Origin: Streptomyces atratus
GTDB lineage: Bacteria; Actinomycetota; Actinomycetes; Streptomycetales; Streptomycetaceae
DNA: 32,977 nt
Assembly: GCF_900119365.1 (NCBI RefSeq)
Contig: NZ_FPJO01000045.1
Coordinates: 1 to 32,977 of the forward strand
Reading direction: 5' to 3'
Shown piece by piece: positions 24,145 through 32,364 of this stretch (the first letter of the stretch is position 1; every line of letters begins with the position of its first letter). Below the pieces are notes generated by a model. That model did not search any database and was not told where the DNA came from. It was given only the letters and a program-made list of their open reading frames with translations. A program made the translations under genes and the position numbers.

Positions 24145-25518
24145 ATGACCACGCGCACGCCGAACGTCCAGCTCAGCGCCCTTGTCGCCGAATCCGGCCT
24201 CACCTACGAGGCGCTGGCCAAGGCGGTCCGCGCGGTCGCCGCCGAGTGCGGCGCGGACTTACGTACGAACAAGTCCAATGTCGAGCACTGGCTCGGCGGA
24301 TCCTTGCCCCGCGGCGACACACCCCGCTACCTCGCGGTCGCGCTCTCCCGGCGCCTGGGCCGCCTCCTGACCACCGCCGACCTCGGCCTGCCCTCCCCGG
24401 CAGAGTCCGAGGATGAGACCATCGGACTGTCCCTGGGGGGCGACCCGCTGGACGCTCTGCTGCCGATGTGGAGGTACGAGTTGGACCGCCGCCGCTTCCT
24501 GACGGCCTCCGCCTACTCCGCGGCCTCCGCGGCGTTACCCCTCAGCCACGTCCAGGACATCGCCGCCCGCACCGCGGCCGCCCGCACCGGCTACACCGTC
24601 GGCATGGCCGAAGTCGCCGCCGTCCGCGACATGATCCACACGTTCTCCGAGATGGACGAACGCCACGGCGGACAACACGGCCGCAGCGCCCTGGTCACCT
24701 ACCTCCGCGACGACGTCGCCCCACTGTGCCGGGCCCGGTTCCGTACCGGCGAAGTCCGCCAGCAGATGCTGTCCGCCGCCGGCCGAGGGGTCCACCTGCT
24801 GGGCTGGAAGAGCTACGACGCAGGTCAGCAGGGACTCGCCCAGCGCTACTACCTCCAGTCCTACGCTCTGGCCGCAGAATCCGGCCTTCGCGGGCACGAC
24901 GGATTCGTGATGCGCACGATGGCCATGCAGGGCCTCAAGCTCCATCGCCCCGAGCACTGCCTGGGCCTGGCCGAGACCGGACTGAACCGGGCCAAGGGAC
25001 GGGTGGACGCCCAGACCGAAGCGCTCTTCCGCGTCGTTCACGCCCACACCCTGGCCAAAAGCGGCAAGCGCCGCGCGGCCCTGGCCGAGGCCGAACACGC
25101 CCGCACCCTGCTGACCGGTGCCCCCGGCGACGAGGTGCCGTTCTGGGCCCTGGCCTGGGGCCCGCCGGCCGCGTCGGTGTACTCCCGCACCGCCAAGGTC
25201 CACGAGACCGTGGGAGATCACCGGGCCGCCGCCGAGCAGTACGCGCTGGCCGCCACGGCCCGCCCCTCCGAAACCTACGCGCGGATCGTCGCCCTGGACC
25301 TGGTCGCGGGCGCGGAGATGCACCTCAAGCGCGGCAGCATCGAGCAGGCGTGCGCCACTTGGCACCGGGCCATCGACCACATGGACGGTGTCCGCTCCGT
25401 CCGCACCCGCAAGGCGGTCTCCCGTATGCGCGGCGACCTCGCACGCTTCCGGGCCCGTGGCCTGCGGTGCGTGGCCGATCTCGACGAACGGGGACGCGAC
25501 TTCCTCGCCGCGGCCTGA
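24145..25518 (+). CDS. XRE-type regulator with TPR-like C-terminus
   Basis: A 457-aa regulator of a type common in Streptomyces. The N-terminal HTH-like region (about 8-75) reads LSALVAESGLTYEALAKAVR and NKSNVEHWLGGSLPRGDTPR, the cro/C1-like fold these proteins use. The C-terminal ~330 residues are helical repeats (QQGLAQRYYLQSYALAAESG, AALAEAEHARTLL, DHRAAAEQYALAATARPSE) that resemble TPRs. An internal RRRFLTASAYSAASA segment looks Tat-like but is internal and characteristic of the family. It is divergent from the hydratase-led operon and is the obvious candidate for its regulator. Confidence 0.87.
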   Translation: MTTRTPNVQLSALVAESGLTYEALAKAVRAVAAECGADLRTNKSNVEHWLGGSLPRGDTPRYLAVALSRRLGRLLTTADLGLPSPAESEDETIGLSLGGDPLDALLPMWRYELDRRRFLTASAYSAASAALPLSHVQDIAARTAAARTGYTVGMAEVAAVRDMIHTFSEMDERHGGQHGRSALVTYLRDDVAPLCRARFRTGEVRQQMLSAAGRGVHLLGWKSYDAGQQGLAQRYYLQSYALAAESGLRGHDGFVMRTMAMQGLKLHRPEHCLGLAETGLNRAKGRVDAQTEALFRVVHAHTLAKSGKRRAALAEAEHARTLLTGAPGDEVPFWALAWGPPAASVYSRTAKVHETVGDHRAAAEQYALAATARPSETYARIVALDLVAGAEMHLKRGSIEQACATWHRAIDHMDGVRSVRTRKAVSRMRGDLARFRARGLRCVADLDERGRDFLAAA

Positions 25519-25520
25519 CC

Positions 25521-26261
25521 TCAGCGGCACCCGGCGAAGCGGCGAACAACCGGTTCCAGATAGTCCGCGTGCGGACCCGTCAGAGCAGCCAGTTCCTCCG
25601 GTGAACGCACCAGGGCGATGCCGTCGAGTTCAGGCACACGGCCCTGAACACGCTCGGCTGCCGCCGCCGCGGTGAAGCCCGCGCGCAACGTCGCCTCGGA
25701 AAGGGCAGGCGCGAGGTAGGTCAGGCCGACACTGCCATTCTCACCGCGGGTGGCGACCCGCAGCCTCAGCTCCTCGGCGACCACACTGATCCCCAACTCC
25801 TCGGCAAGCTCCCGCGCGGCCTGGCCGGCCAGCGCCGACTCGTCCAGCACCGCCCCGTCCTCGGGCGGCTCCACAGACCCACCCGGCAGCTGCCAGCGGC
25901 CCGGGGCAGCAGTAGCGGGCGACATCCTCGCCGCCAGCACACGGCCGTCACCGGTCGGCTGAACGACGTTCACGAACAGCGAGGGCAGTGCGGTGGCGCC
26001 GGGAACACGACGCAGCGCGTAGTGCCGGTAGGTCACGCGCACCCAGGACAGGCGCAGGATGCGCGGTCCGGTCCTCTCCAGTCCCCCACACGCCACCACA
26101 GGCCCGTCGAAGAGAGCGGGGTTGGCCCGCACCGCCCTCTCCCACGCCCGGTCCCGGGCCTCAGCGTCATCGGACGGCAGCGGCGGTTCCGCGACTTCGG
26201 TCAGCAGGAGCCGTTCGACGTCGAAGAGGTCAATGCCCACGGGGGGCAGCGTTTCGGTCAC
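25521..26261 (-). CDS. Nudix hydrolase
   Basis: A 246-aa protein with a C-terminal Nudix domain: QLPGGSVEPPEDGA, an insertion, then GQAARELAEELGI, which matches the REUxEExGU half of the Nudix box. The first half is stretched compared with the canonical G-x5-E-x7-REU spacing, as in some Streptomyces homologues. The N-terminal ~85 residues (WERAVRANPALFDGPVVACG, LSWVRVTYRHYALRR) look like a family-specific domain. It converges with the XRE gene, two bases separating their stops. GTG 26261 is the likely start. Role in the transposon cargo unclear: metabolite clean-up or a passenger. Confidence 0.8.
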   Translation of the reverse strand: MTETLPPVGIDLFDVERLLLTEVAEPPLPSDDAEARDRAWERAVRANPALFDGPVVACGGLERTGPRILRLSWVRVTYRHYALRRVPGATALPSLFVNVVQPTGDGRVLAARMSPATAAPGRWQLPGGSVEPPEDGAVLDESALAGQAARELAEELGISVVAEELRLRVATRGENGSVGLTYLAPALSEATLRAGFTAAAAAERVQGRVPELDGIALVRSPEELAALTGPHADYLEPVVRRFAGCR

Positions 26262-26318
26262 CGGCTCATCGTAGAACCCGCTCCAGGCTTGACCGCCGAC
26301 TCAGGCGATTACGCGAAT

Positions 26319-29300
26319 CTATGGGCGCCCGGCCAGCTGCTGGTCGTCGGTGTCCGCTGGTGAGCGGGGGCCCGGTACGGAAGCTGCGGCGAGGTCGAGA
26401 CGGGCGCCCATATCGAGATTCACCTCGCCGTAGGGCCGGACATGGGACCAGAAGAGCGGGGTCAGGCCGCGCCGGTCGGCGGGCGTGAGGAGGTCTGCCC
26501 ACTCCGGTTCGCCGAGGATGTCCTGGAGCATCAGGGTGTTCACGTAGACCAGGGCGGATTGCAGGATGCGCAGGCACAGCACGAACATCTCCTGCTCGTC
26601 GCGCCGGTTCGAGGCGATCTCGCCGCCCTTGCCGTAGGCGATCACGGAGTTCGCGCCGTTGGAGGACTCCATCACGTTCAGGCCCTCCTCGATCTCCCGC
26701 TGGAGGTCCCGAAGCCGCAGGTAGCGGGCCACGAAGATGGTCTTCTGCGCACGGCCGACCTCCAGCATCGCCGCGTAGGTGGGGTGGGAGGCGTTGCGGG
26801 TGAAGCGGCGCAGGATCGCCTCGGTGGACGCGGTACGGGTCCGGATCGCGGTCGCATACTTGATCATCTGGTCGTACTGCTGGGTGATGAGTTCCCAGCG
26901 GATCGGACGAGTCAGCGCCGGAGTCAGCTGCGGGTAGGCGTCCGGTTCACCGGCCACCGGCCGGTACAGCTTCACCTTGTTGATCCGCTTGATCCTCGGC
27001 AGCAGGTCGAAGTTCAGCAGCCTCGTGACGCCGAACCCCATCTCCGACTGGCCATGCGAGTCCGTGTAGTTGGCCTCCACGTCCATGGTGGTGCCGTGCC
27101 GCATCGCGCCCTCGATCATCGCGGCGACCTCGGAGGCGGTGCAGTTGATCAGCTGGGAGTGGATGGCCAGGGACTTCTTCTCCACATGCCAGTAGATGAG
27201 CACCCCGCGGCCGCCGTAGCGCGAGTGCCACTCGGTGAACAGGTTCTGGTCGTAGGCGCGGACATGGGTGGAGTCGGAGGCGACCGCGGTCGAGCCCTGG
27301 CCCCACAGCTCGGCGCTGCGGGCGGCGAAGGTGGCGTTCGCGATCTGGACGGCGATGGCGCGGGCCGACTCCGCCGACAGATACCGGCGCCGCACGTAGC
27401 GCAGCTCGTCCTCGGTGTGCCCGTGGCCGCCGGACGCCACGGCCTTGATCCCGGTGTTCGTGCCATACGCGTAGATGACCAGCAGCAGGCGTTCGGCCAG
27501 CACCTCCGGCGAGAGGCTGCCGCCGCCGGAGACGGAGGTGACCGCGTCCAGGCAGCCGGTGCGCAGCACCGCTTCCTTGAGCATGTCGACGAGCGGCACG
27601 ATGCCCCACCGGCGCTGTACCTCGGCCTTGACCCTGCGCAGGTTGCGCGGCTCGGGCTGGGCCTCGGCCGCCGTGAGCCGGATCGCCCCGGACTTCCGCT
27701 CGGAGATGTCCAGCCAGGACAGCTTCGGCATCGTGTCGTTGAGCAGGGTCAGTTCGGCCGTCATCTGCTCGCGCAGCTCGTCGACGAACACCGCGGCGTC
27801 CAGCGGCTTGCGCAGCTCCCGGTAGTTCTCCTCCCGACGGGCCTCGAAGTCCTGCGGCAGGTCCTCGTCCGGGTTGCGCCACCTGTCGGCGCCAACCACC
27901 CAGATCTCCTTGCACTTGAGCTGATCGCGCAGGGCCTGGAAGGCGACGACCTCGTAGACCATGCGCACCACCCGGCGACGGCCCCGCTTGTCGGCGCGGT
28001 GGACGACCTCCGCCCAGTCCCCGCCCATCGCCTTGTGGACCGGCACCGTCTCGCCCAGCGGGTAGTACGACGTGTTCCCCGCGTTCGCGTACCGGGCCAC
28101 CAGCGCCAGGGCCTCGATCACCGGCCGGTGCGTGTGGTTGGAGGAACGGAACTCCAGCACGTCCAGCAGCCGGATCAGCCCGCGCCGGTAGTGGTTGGTG
28201 TACGACGCCTTCAACGTCGTCTGCACCGTGCGCCAGCTCCCGCAGCGTCGCCTCGCCCCCGGACACCGCCGGGAACACGACCTGACGGACCGTCCCCTCC
28301 GGGGTGCCCAGCGACGCCTCGGCGAGCTTGAAGAGGATGTTCTCCTTGCCCGACACCTTCTTGAACGCGTTGATGAGCTGCTCGGTGACCTTCTTCTCCG
28401 CCCGCGCCCCGATCCGGTGCACCGTGGAGATCAGCAGCTCCACCAGCGTGTCGGTGATCTCCCGCTCCCGCTCATGCAGCAGCGCGGCCAGCAACGTCAC
28501 CCGCAACGTCACCCGCAGCGCCACCGGGTGCGTCCGCAGGTGGGAAGGCGACTCCACAGCGGCCCGCGCCCGCCATCCGGCCACGACCTTCGGCGCGACG
28601 TCGATGAACAGATCCCGTGGCAGGCCGATCGCCCGCACCGCCAGGAGCTTGTCGATCTCGGTGAGCATCGTCTCCAGGCTCACGTTGCCCGGCGCTTCCT
28701 TGACCTTCGCCAGCACCGGCGGCGCGTCCTCGCCCTCCGTACCGCCGCCCGCGGGCCCGGCGTCGTCCTGGTCGGCGCCGGCCACCAGAGCCACGATCCG
28801 CTCCACGCTCTCCACGGTCAGCCGGGAAGAGACCAGGGCCGTCAGCGACTCCTCGGCCGCCCGCAGGGCGGCCCCCACGATCCGGTCGCACCGGCCCGCC
28901 GTGGGCGGCTCGATGCTCTCCGTACGGCAGCGCGCCAGCAGCTCCACCCGCACCTGCTCGGGCCTGCGTTCCTTATGCGCGACGTGTTCGGCCAGATACG
29001 TCGTCAGCTTCTCCGCGTCCGCGACGCTGCACTCACGGAATCCGAGGTGCTCCCGGATCTGCGCGCGGTGGTACTCGACCGTGCGGCCCGTCCAGTCGTA
29101 GAAGCCCAGCTCCGAGGCGGGTACCTGCACCTGCCGGGCGATGAACTCCACCGCCTCACCCGCCAACTCGGCGCGGCCCCGGGGAAACCGGCCGTACTGC
29201 GTATAGAACTTCAGCAGCACGGCGAAGCCCAGGCGCGTCGCACCACGCTTGCCGGACACGAGCGCCTGCTCGTCCTTCAAGAGCGTCCAGTGCTCGACGA

Positions 29301-29331
29301 GTTCATCCAGGTCCAACGGAGTACGGGCCAC
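26319..29331 (-). pseudogene. tnpA: Tn3-family transposase, frame-disrupted
   Basis: Transposase of the element, read in two frames. The upstream frame (GTG 29331 to about 28235) gives the N-terminal DUF4158-like part: LVSGKRGATRLGFAVLLKFY, ELGFYDWTGRTVEYHRAQIR. The downstream frame (about 28226 to 26319) gives the DDE catalytic part: VQTTLKASYTNHYRRGLIRL, VASDSTHVRAYDQNLFTEWH, NYTDSHGQSEMGFGVTRLLN, a terminal LTPLFWSHVRPYGEVNLDM. The frames join after GGEATLREL near 28226-28238, where family members have roughly a dozen more residues; this looks like a small out-of-frame deletion. Unless frameshifting rescues it, the protein is inactive. Catalytic residues otherwise appear present. Confidence 0.9.
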
Positions 29332-29421
29332 GATCGCCGATCGTCCTCGCAGAACTTCACCCACCGCAGCCGTACGGCCCAGGCGTCGCCCGCACGGGTG
29401 ACGCCCTCGCAAGATCAGTGC

Positions 29422-29458
29422 CGTTTGCGGCTGGTGACAGCGTTCTTACCGGCACCCC
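29422..29458 (-). repeat. Right terminal inverted repeat (IRR) of the Tn3 transposon
   Basis: Read inward on the minus strand it starts GGGGTGCCGGTAAGAACGCT and ends CACCAGCCGCAAACG, matching the left end at 36 of 37 positions. The outside flank 29459-29463 is GAGTG, the same as at the left end. It lies about 90 bp upstream of the transposase start. Confidence 0.95.
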
Positions 29459-29566
29459 GAGTGGATCAACTGGTTCGCGGCCTCGAAGAAGATGCTCCAC
29501 AAGCATCACTTCACATACCGGCGAGACGGCGGTGTGGGCGTCCGCCCGAACGCCCCCGGGCAGGTA
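29459..29566 (+). pseudogene. Right half of the ORF interrupted by the transposon
   Basis: After the GAGTG copy the plus strand reads INWFAASKKMLHKHHFTYRR and then DGGVGVRPNAPG, with mostly G or C in the third position. It continues the frame that ends at 16608. Coding character fades after about 29566. Function not recognised. Confidence 0.45.
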
Positions 29567-29645
29567 CAGCCGCGCGTACCCAGCTCTCATGGTGCTCGGG
29601 GCCAGAGCACCCGGGGTGGGGAAAACTACTCGGTCAGCGGTTGGC

Positions 29646-29812
29646 CTACGAGGCGCCGTCAAGGACGTGGCGCAGCCGATGCGCGACTCGTCCGGCTCCC
29701 CCGGATATCCGAACTCTCCGTCGCAGAACCCGCCGTGATGGCTCGGGAACACGGTCACCCGCTGTCCGAGCAGTTCGGCGGTCGCGACGGAGGTGCGTCC
29801 GACCCCACCAGT
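29646..29812 (-). pseudogene. C-terminal fragment of an alpha/beta hydrolase
   Basis: The minus strand encodes VATAELLGQRVTVFPSHHGG and FGYPGEPDE, which match the final strand and catalytic-His region of alpha/beta hydrolases (..F P G D H x G F ..). The ending AHRLRHVLDGAS* is in the next frame. Inserting one T near 29686 restores EFAHRLRHVLDGAS, so a single-base deletion fits. The N-terminal two thirds are missing. Confidence 0.6.
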
Positions 29813-29839
29813 ACCGAGGCCGGACGAGCACTCCGATCT

Positions 29840-29868
29840 CTGCTCCCCGCGCCTCCGGAGATGCGGGC
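29840..29868 (+). repeat. Degenerate CRISPR-repeat-like sequence
   Basis: CTGCTCCCCGCGCC is identical to the first 14 bases of the right array's second repeat; the next ten, TCCGGAGATG, differ from CGCGGGGATG at three positions, and the last five do not match. Degenerate repeats typically mark the leader-distal end of an array. It has the same orientation as the right array, but lies about 19.6 kb away beyond the transposon. No spacer-repeat unit accompanies it. Confidence 0.4.
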
Positions 29869-29911
29869 ACGTCCACTGACCGCTCCTGCTGCCCGAAGGC
29901 GGAATGAGCAG

Positions 29912-30032
29912 TGTTGCGTAACAGCCGCCCTTTCTTGAAAGCTCTGCGCATGCGTGGGCAGGTACCGGGGCTCGCACGATGAAGAGACCTGCGGCAAGGG
30001 GGAGTGGCTCATACTCTGGCTGTTACGCAACA
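29912..30032. repeat. Paired 14-bp inverted sites upstream of the recombinase-like gene
   Basis: TGTTGCGTAACAGC (29912-29925) and its exact complement GCTGTTACGCAACA (30019-30032) are 93 bp apart. Each is itself nearly palindromic (GTTRCGYAAC). The second ends 12 bp before the recombinase-like ORF. They may be operator or recombination sites; the intervening sequence also holds CTTTCTTGAAAG, a further small palindrome. Confidence 0.6.
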
Positions 30033-30044
30033 TAAAGTGCCTCC

Positions 30045-30902
30045 ATGACAGCACTCGACGGCTACGCTCTCCAGCTCCTGGACGACTGGCTCGCCGGCCC
30101 CAACAACGGACGCGGCGGCCCGTTCAGCAGCGACGCTCTCGACGGCTACGAACGCGACGTCCGCTCCTGGCTCACCTTCTGCGCCGCCGAGGACATCGAC
30201 TGCTGGGCCACCGGCCCCCTCGCCGTCGGGCGCTGGGCCGACACCCGCCGCGGCAGCACCGCCCGCACCAGAGCCAAGGCCGTATCCGTCCTGCGCTCCT
30301 TCTACGGATACGCCATCACCCAGGGCATCGCCGCGGACAACCCCGCCACCGAAGCGGTCCGCGGCCGCGTCGGCAACACCCCCGCCACCCGCGTGACCAC
30401 CCGCGAATGCGCCGCCGCGATCCGGTCCGCCGCCGACCGCTACCGCGGCCCCGAACCCGAACGCGCCCGGCTCTTCGTCTACCTCCTGCTCGCCGGCCTG
30501 CGCCCCGGCCAGATCTGCGACCTCCTCATCCAGGCCCGCCACACCGAACAGCACCGCAACACCTGGGACGTCCCCCAGAAAGGCGGCGGCACCCGGCTCC
30601 TCGCCTTCCCCCGCGAAATCACCGGCGCCGTCGACGAATACCTGCCCCACCGCACCCACCGCGCACCCGCCGGCTCCACCGAACACACCGGACCGCTCCT
30701 CACCTCCCGCAACGGCCGCGCCCTGGACCGCGAATCCACCGCACGCCGCCTCCTGCGCGCAGTCCTCGCCGCAGGCGACCCCGAAATCCTTCCCGCACAC
30801 CTCACCGGCGACGAGATCGCCCACACCCCCGAAGACCTGCGCCCGTTCACCGTCACCAACGCCCGACCGGCGAGCCGGACACCGAAAGCACACGGGGACT
30901 GA
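30045..30902 (+). CDS. Tyrosine-recombinase-like protein lacking the catalytic C-terminus
   Basis: A 285-aa protein with a recognisable integrase N-terminus: a core-binding SAM-like domain (YERDVRSWLTFCAAEDID, then AKAVSVLRSFYGYAITQGIA and ADNPA) and the start of the catalytic domain with LFVYLLLAGLRPGQICDLLI, where the Arg equals the first catalytic Arg, and a Lys in QKGGGTRLLAFP. The region that should hold HxxR and the nucleophilic Tyr (after about residue 240) reads LPAHLTGDEIAHTPEDLRPF and has neither. The gene is probably a degenerate recombinase or a DNA-binding derivative. ATG 30045 is 12 bp after an inverted site. Confidence 0.65.
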   Translation: MTALDGYALQLLDDWLAGPNNGRGGPFSSDALDGYERDVRSWLTFCAAEDIDCWATGPLAVGRWADTRRGSTARTRAKAVSVLRSFYGYAITQGIAADNPATEAVRGRVGNTPATRVTTRECAAAIRSAADRYRGPEPERARLFVYLLLAGLRPGQICDLLIQARHTEQHRNTWDVPQKGGGTRLLAFPREITGAVDEYLPHRTHRAPAGSTEHTGPLLTSRNGRALDRESTARRLLRAVLAAGDPEILPAHLTGDEIAHTPEDLRPFTVTNARPASRTPKAHGD

Positions 30903-30981
30903 GACCGGCCGGCCCCACCGGCCCGGAACGTCAGCCGTCCACAGCTCTCCCCGTGCCCCGTGAGAAGGGCACGGACCCGGT

Positions 30982-31140
30982 TCAGGCATTGAGATCCGGT
31001 ACGCGCACCGGCTCGCCCTCCCACAGCTTCGGGGCCGTGGTGGCGATGATCGCTCCGCCCGGGCGGTCCGGGGTGGGCTGCGCCAGCAGCTGGGCTGCGC
31101 TGCCGCGGGAACGGGGTTTTTGACGGTTCTTGTGAGCCAT
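30982..31140 (-). CDS. Small basic hypothetical protein (52 aa)
   Basis: A short minus-strand frame with ATG 31140 and TGA at 30982 encodes MAHKNRQKPRSRGSAAQLLA and a second part IIATTAPKLWEGEPVRVPDL. Third positions are mostly G or C, as in neighbouring genes, and no longer gene covers this 325-bp gap. The N-terminus is strongly basic, the C-terminus mixed. I see no clear ribosome binding site. Function unknown; the coding call rests on codon bias and the lack of any competing frame. Confidence 0.5.
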   Translation of the reverse strand: MAHKNRQKPRSRGSAAQLLAQPTPDRPGGAIIATTAPKLWEGEPVRVPDLNA

Positions 31141-31227
31141 CGCCGCATTTCAGAGGGACATCCGCGCTGTTCTGCCAGCGGTGAACCCCGGCCCGACCGG
31201 GCTCGACGATCACTAAAGTCCAGTCTC

Positions 31228-31965
31228 ATGACGACCATTACAACGCGCACGGTCGAGTACCCGGCCGACGGTCTGACGATGATCGGGCACCTCGCGCTCC
31301 CGGCCGGCGTCGACCGCCGGCCCGCGGTGCTGCTCGGGCCAGAGGGGACGGGGCTCAGCGACGTCGAGCGCCGCCGGGCCGATGCTCTCGCCGAGCTGGG
31401 ATACGTAGCGCTGGCCTTCGACCTTCACGGCGGGCGCTATTTGGGTGACCCCGAGGAGATGCTGGCCCGTTGCATGCCGCTGCTCGCCAACCCCGACCGG
31501 ATGCGGGGCATCGGTCATGCGGCGCTCGACGTGTTGCGCGCCGAACCGCGGACCGACCCCGACCGGATCGCCGCCATCGGCTACGGCACCGGGGGCGCCG
31601 TCGGGCTGGAACTCGGGCGCGACGGCGTCAACCTGCGCGTGATCGGGACAGTCAACGCGCTGACCACGGGCCGACCGGGTGAGGCGGCGCGCATTCGCTG
31701 CCCGGTGTGGGCCGGGGTCGGGTCGGAAGACCCGATCATGCCGCCCGCGCAACGGGGCGCGTTCACCGCAGAGATGCAGGCCGCGGGCGTCGACTGGCGC
31801 CTCGTGGTCTACGGCGGCGCCTTGCACGCCTTCCACCACCCGCCGGTCGACCACACCGTGCGTCCCGGCGTCGGCTACCACCCACGGCACGCGCAGCGAG
31901 CCTGGCGCGACGTCGTCGACCTGCTCTCCGAGTGCCTGCCCGTGACGGAGGATCTGGGGGCATGA
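31228..31965 (+). CDS. Dienelactone hydrolase family protein
   Basis: A 245-aa alpha/beta hydrolase. It contains VEYPADGLTMIGHLALPAG, VLLGPEGTGLSDVERRRADA, VALAFDLHGGRYLGD, the nucleophile elbow IAAIGYGTGGAVGLELGR, the acid GVGSEDPIMPP and the His region VYGGALHAFHHP. In characterised dienelactone hydrolases the elbow is GxCxGG (or GxSxG); here the central residue is Gly, so the Asp and His are present but the usual nucleophile is not. ATG 31228 is chosen; the frame extending to 31120 has no family-like sequence. A CCGG-rich small dyad follows at 31984-32001. Confidence 0.82.
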   Translation: MTTITTRTVEYPADGLTMIGHLALPAGVDRRPAVLLGPEGTGLSDVERRRADALAELGYVALAFDLHGGRYLGDPEEMLARCMPLLANPDRMRGIGHAALDVLRAEPRTDPDRIAAIGYGTGGAVGLELGRDGVNLRVIGTVNALTTGRPGEAARIRCPVWAGVGSEDPIMPPAQRGAFTAEMQAAGVDWRLVVYGGALHAFHHPPVDHTVRPGVGYHPRHAQRAWRDVVDLLSECLPVTEDLGA

Positions 31966-32110
31966 CCCAGGTAAGCCTGCCGGCGCCGGGCCTGGCCGGC
32001 GTCGGGCACTGACAGTCCCCTCCCCTCAAGTCCGCACAGGAGAACCGCATTCGGGCGGATGCTCGATCGCGGAGACGCGTTCGTAACTGCCGCAGTAAAT
32101 ACCGGATTTC

Positions 32111-32296
32111 CGCGCGGAGGGCCACGACATCAAGGACGAGGACATGGCCCGCCTGTCCCCGCTGAAGAACGCGCACATCAACTTCCTGGGCCGCTACCTG
32201 TTCAACATCGCCGCCAGCGGGCCCGCCCAGGGCCTGCGGCCCCTGCGCGACCCGGACGAGGCCGACCCCGCGGACGAGGACCAGGACGAGGGCTGA
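32111..32296 (+). pseudogene. Second Tn3-family transposase C-terminal remnant
   Basis: The plus strand reads RAEGHDIKDEDMARLSPLKN, AHINFLGRYLFNIAASGPAQ, then an acidic tail to TGA at 32294-32296. It is closely related to the minus-strand remnant at 13966-14166 (same RAEGHDIKDED..RLSPLK..HINF pattern). Homology begins abruptly at about 32108-32111; upstream sequence (31966-32107) is unrelated and shows no gene. Only the last ~61 codons remain. Confidence 0.8.
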
Positions 32297-32364
32297 TCCG
32301 CGGTGTCCCGCGCAAGGCGCCCGCTCCCCCCGGGCCTGTCACAGGCGGCCAGTAGCCTCTCGCC

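Larger units (their letters stand above)
16609..29458. mobile_element. Tn3-family transposon, 12,850 bp, carrying a metabolic operon
   Basis: The element is bounded by 37-bp inverted repeats that match at 36 of 37 positions and start GGGG as in Tn3-family ends, and by a direct GAGTG duplication (16604-16608 and 29459-29463), the 5-bp length expected of the family. It contains a serine resolvase and res-like region at the left end, a Tn3 transposase (now frame-disrupted) at the right end, and between them an eight-gene metabolic operon, an XRE/TPR regulator and a Nudix hydrolase. The near-perfect ends and intact target duplication imply a single, fairly recent insertion event. Confidence 0.93.

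Noticed and set aside
28220..28245. Programmed ribosomal frameshifting in the transposase
   Set aside because: No slippery heptamer is apparent at the junction and conserved residues seem deleted, so a mutation is more likely.
29582..29640. Walker A-like GARAPGVGKTT in a plus-strand frame
   Set aside because: The first Gly of GxxxxGKT is missing, no further ATPase motifs follow, and the frame runs antisense into the hydrolase remnant.
26442..29907. Long plus-strand frames across the transposase region
   Set aside because: They mirror the transposase coding strand, are Arg/His/Pro-rich low-complexity sequence, and show no family features.
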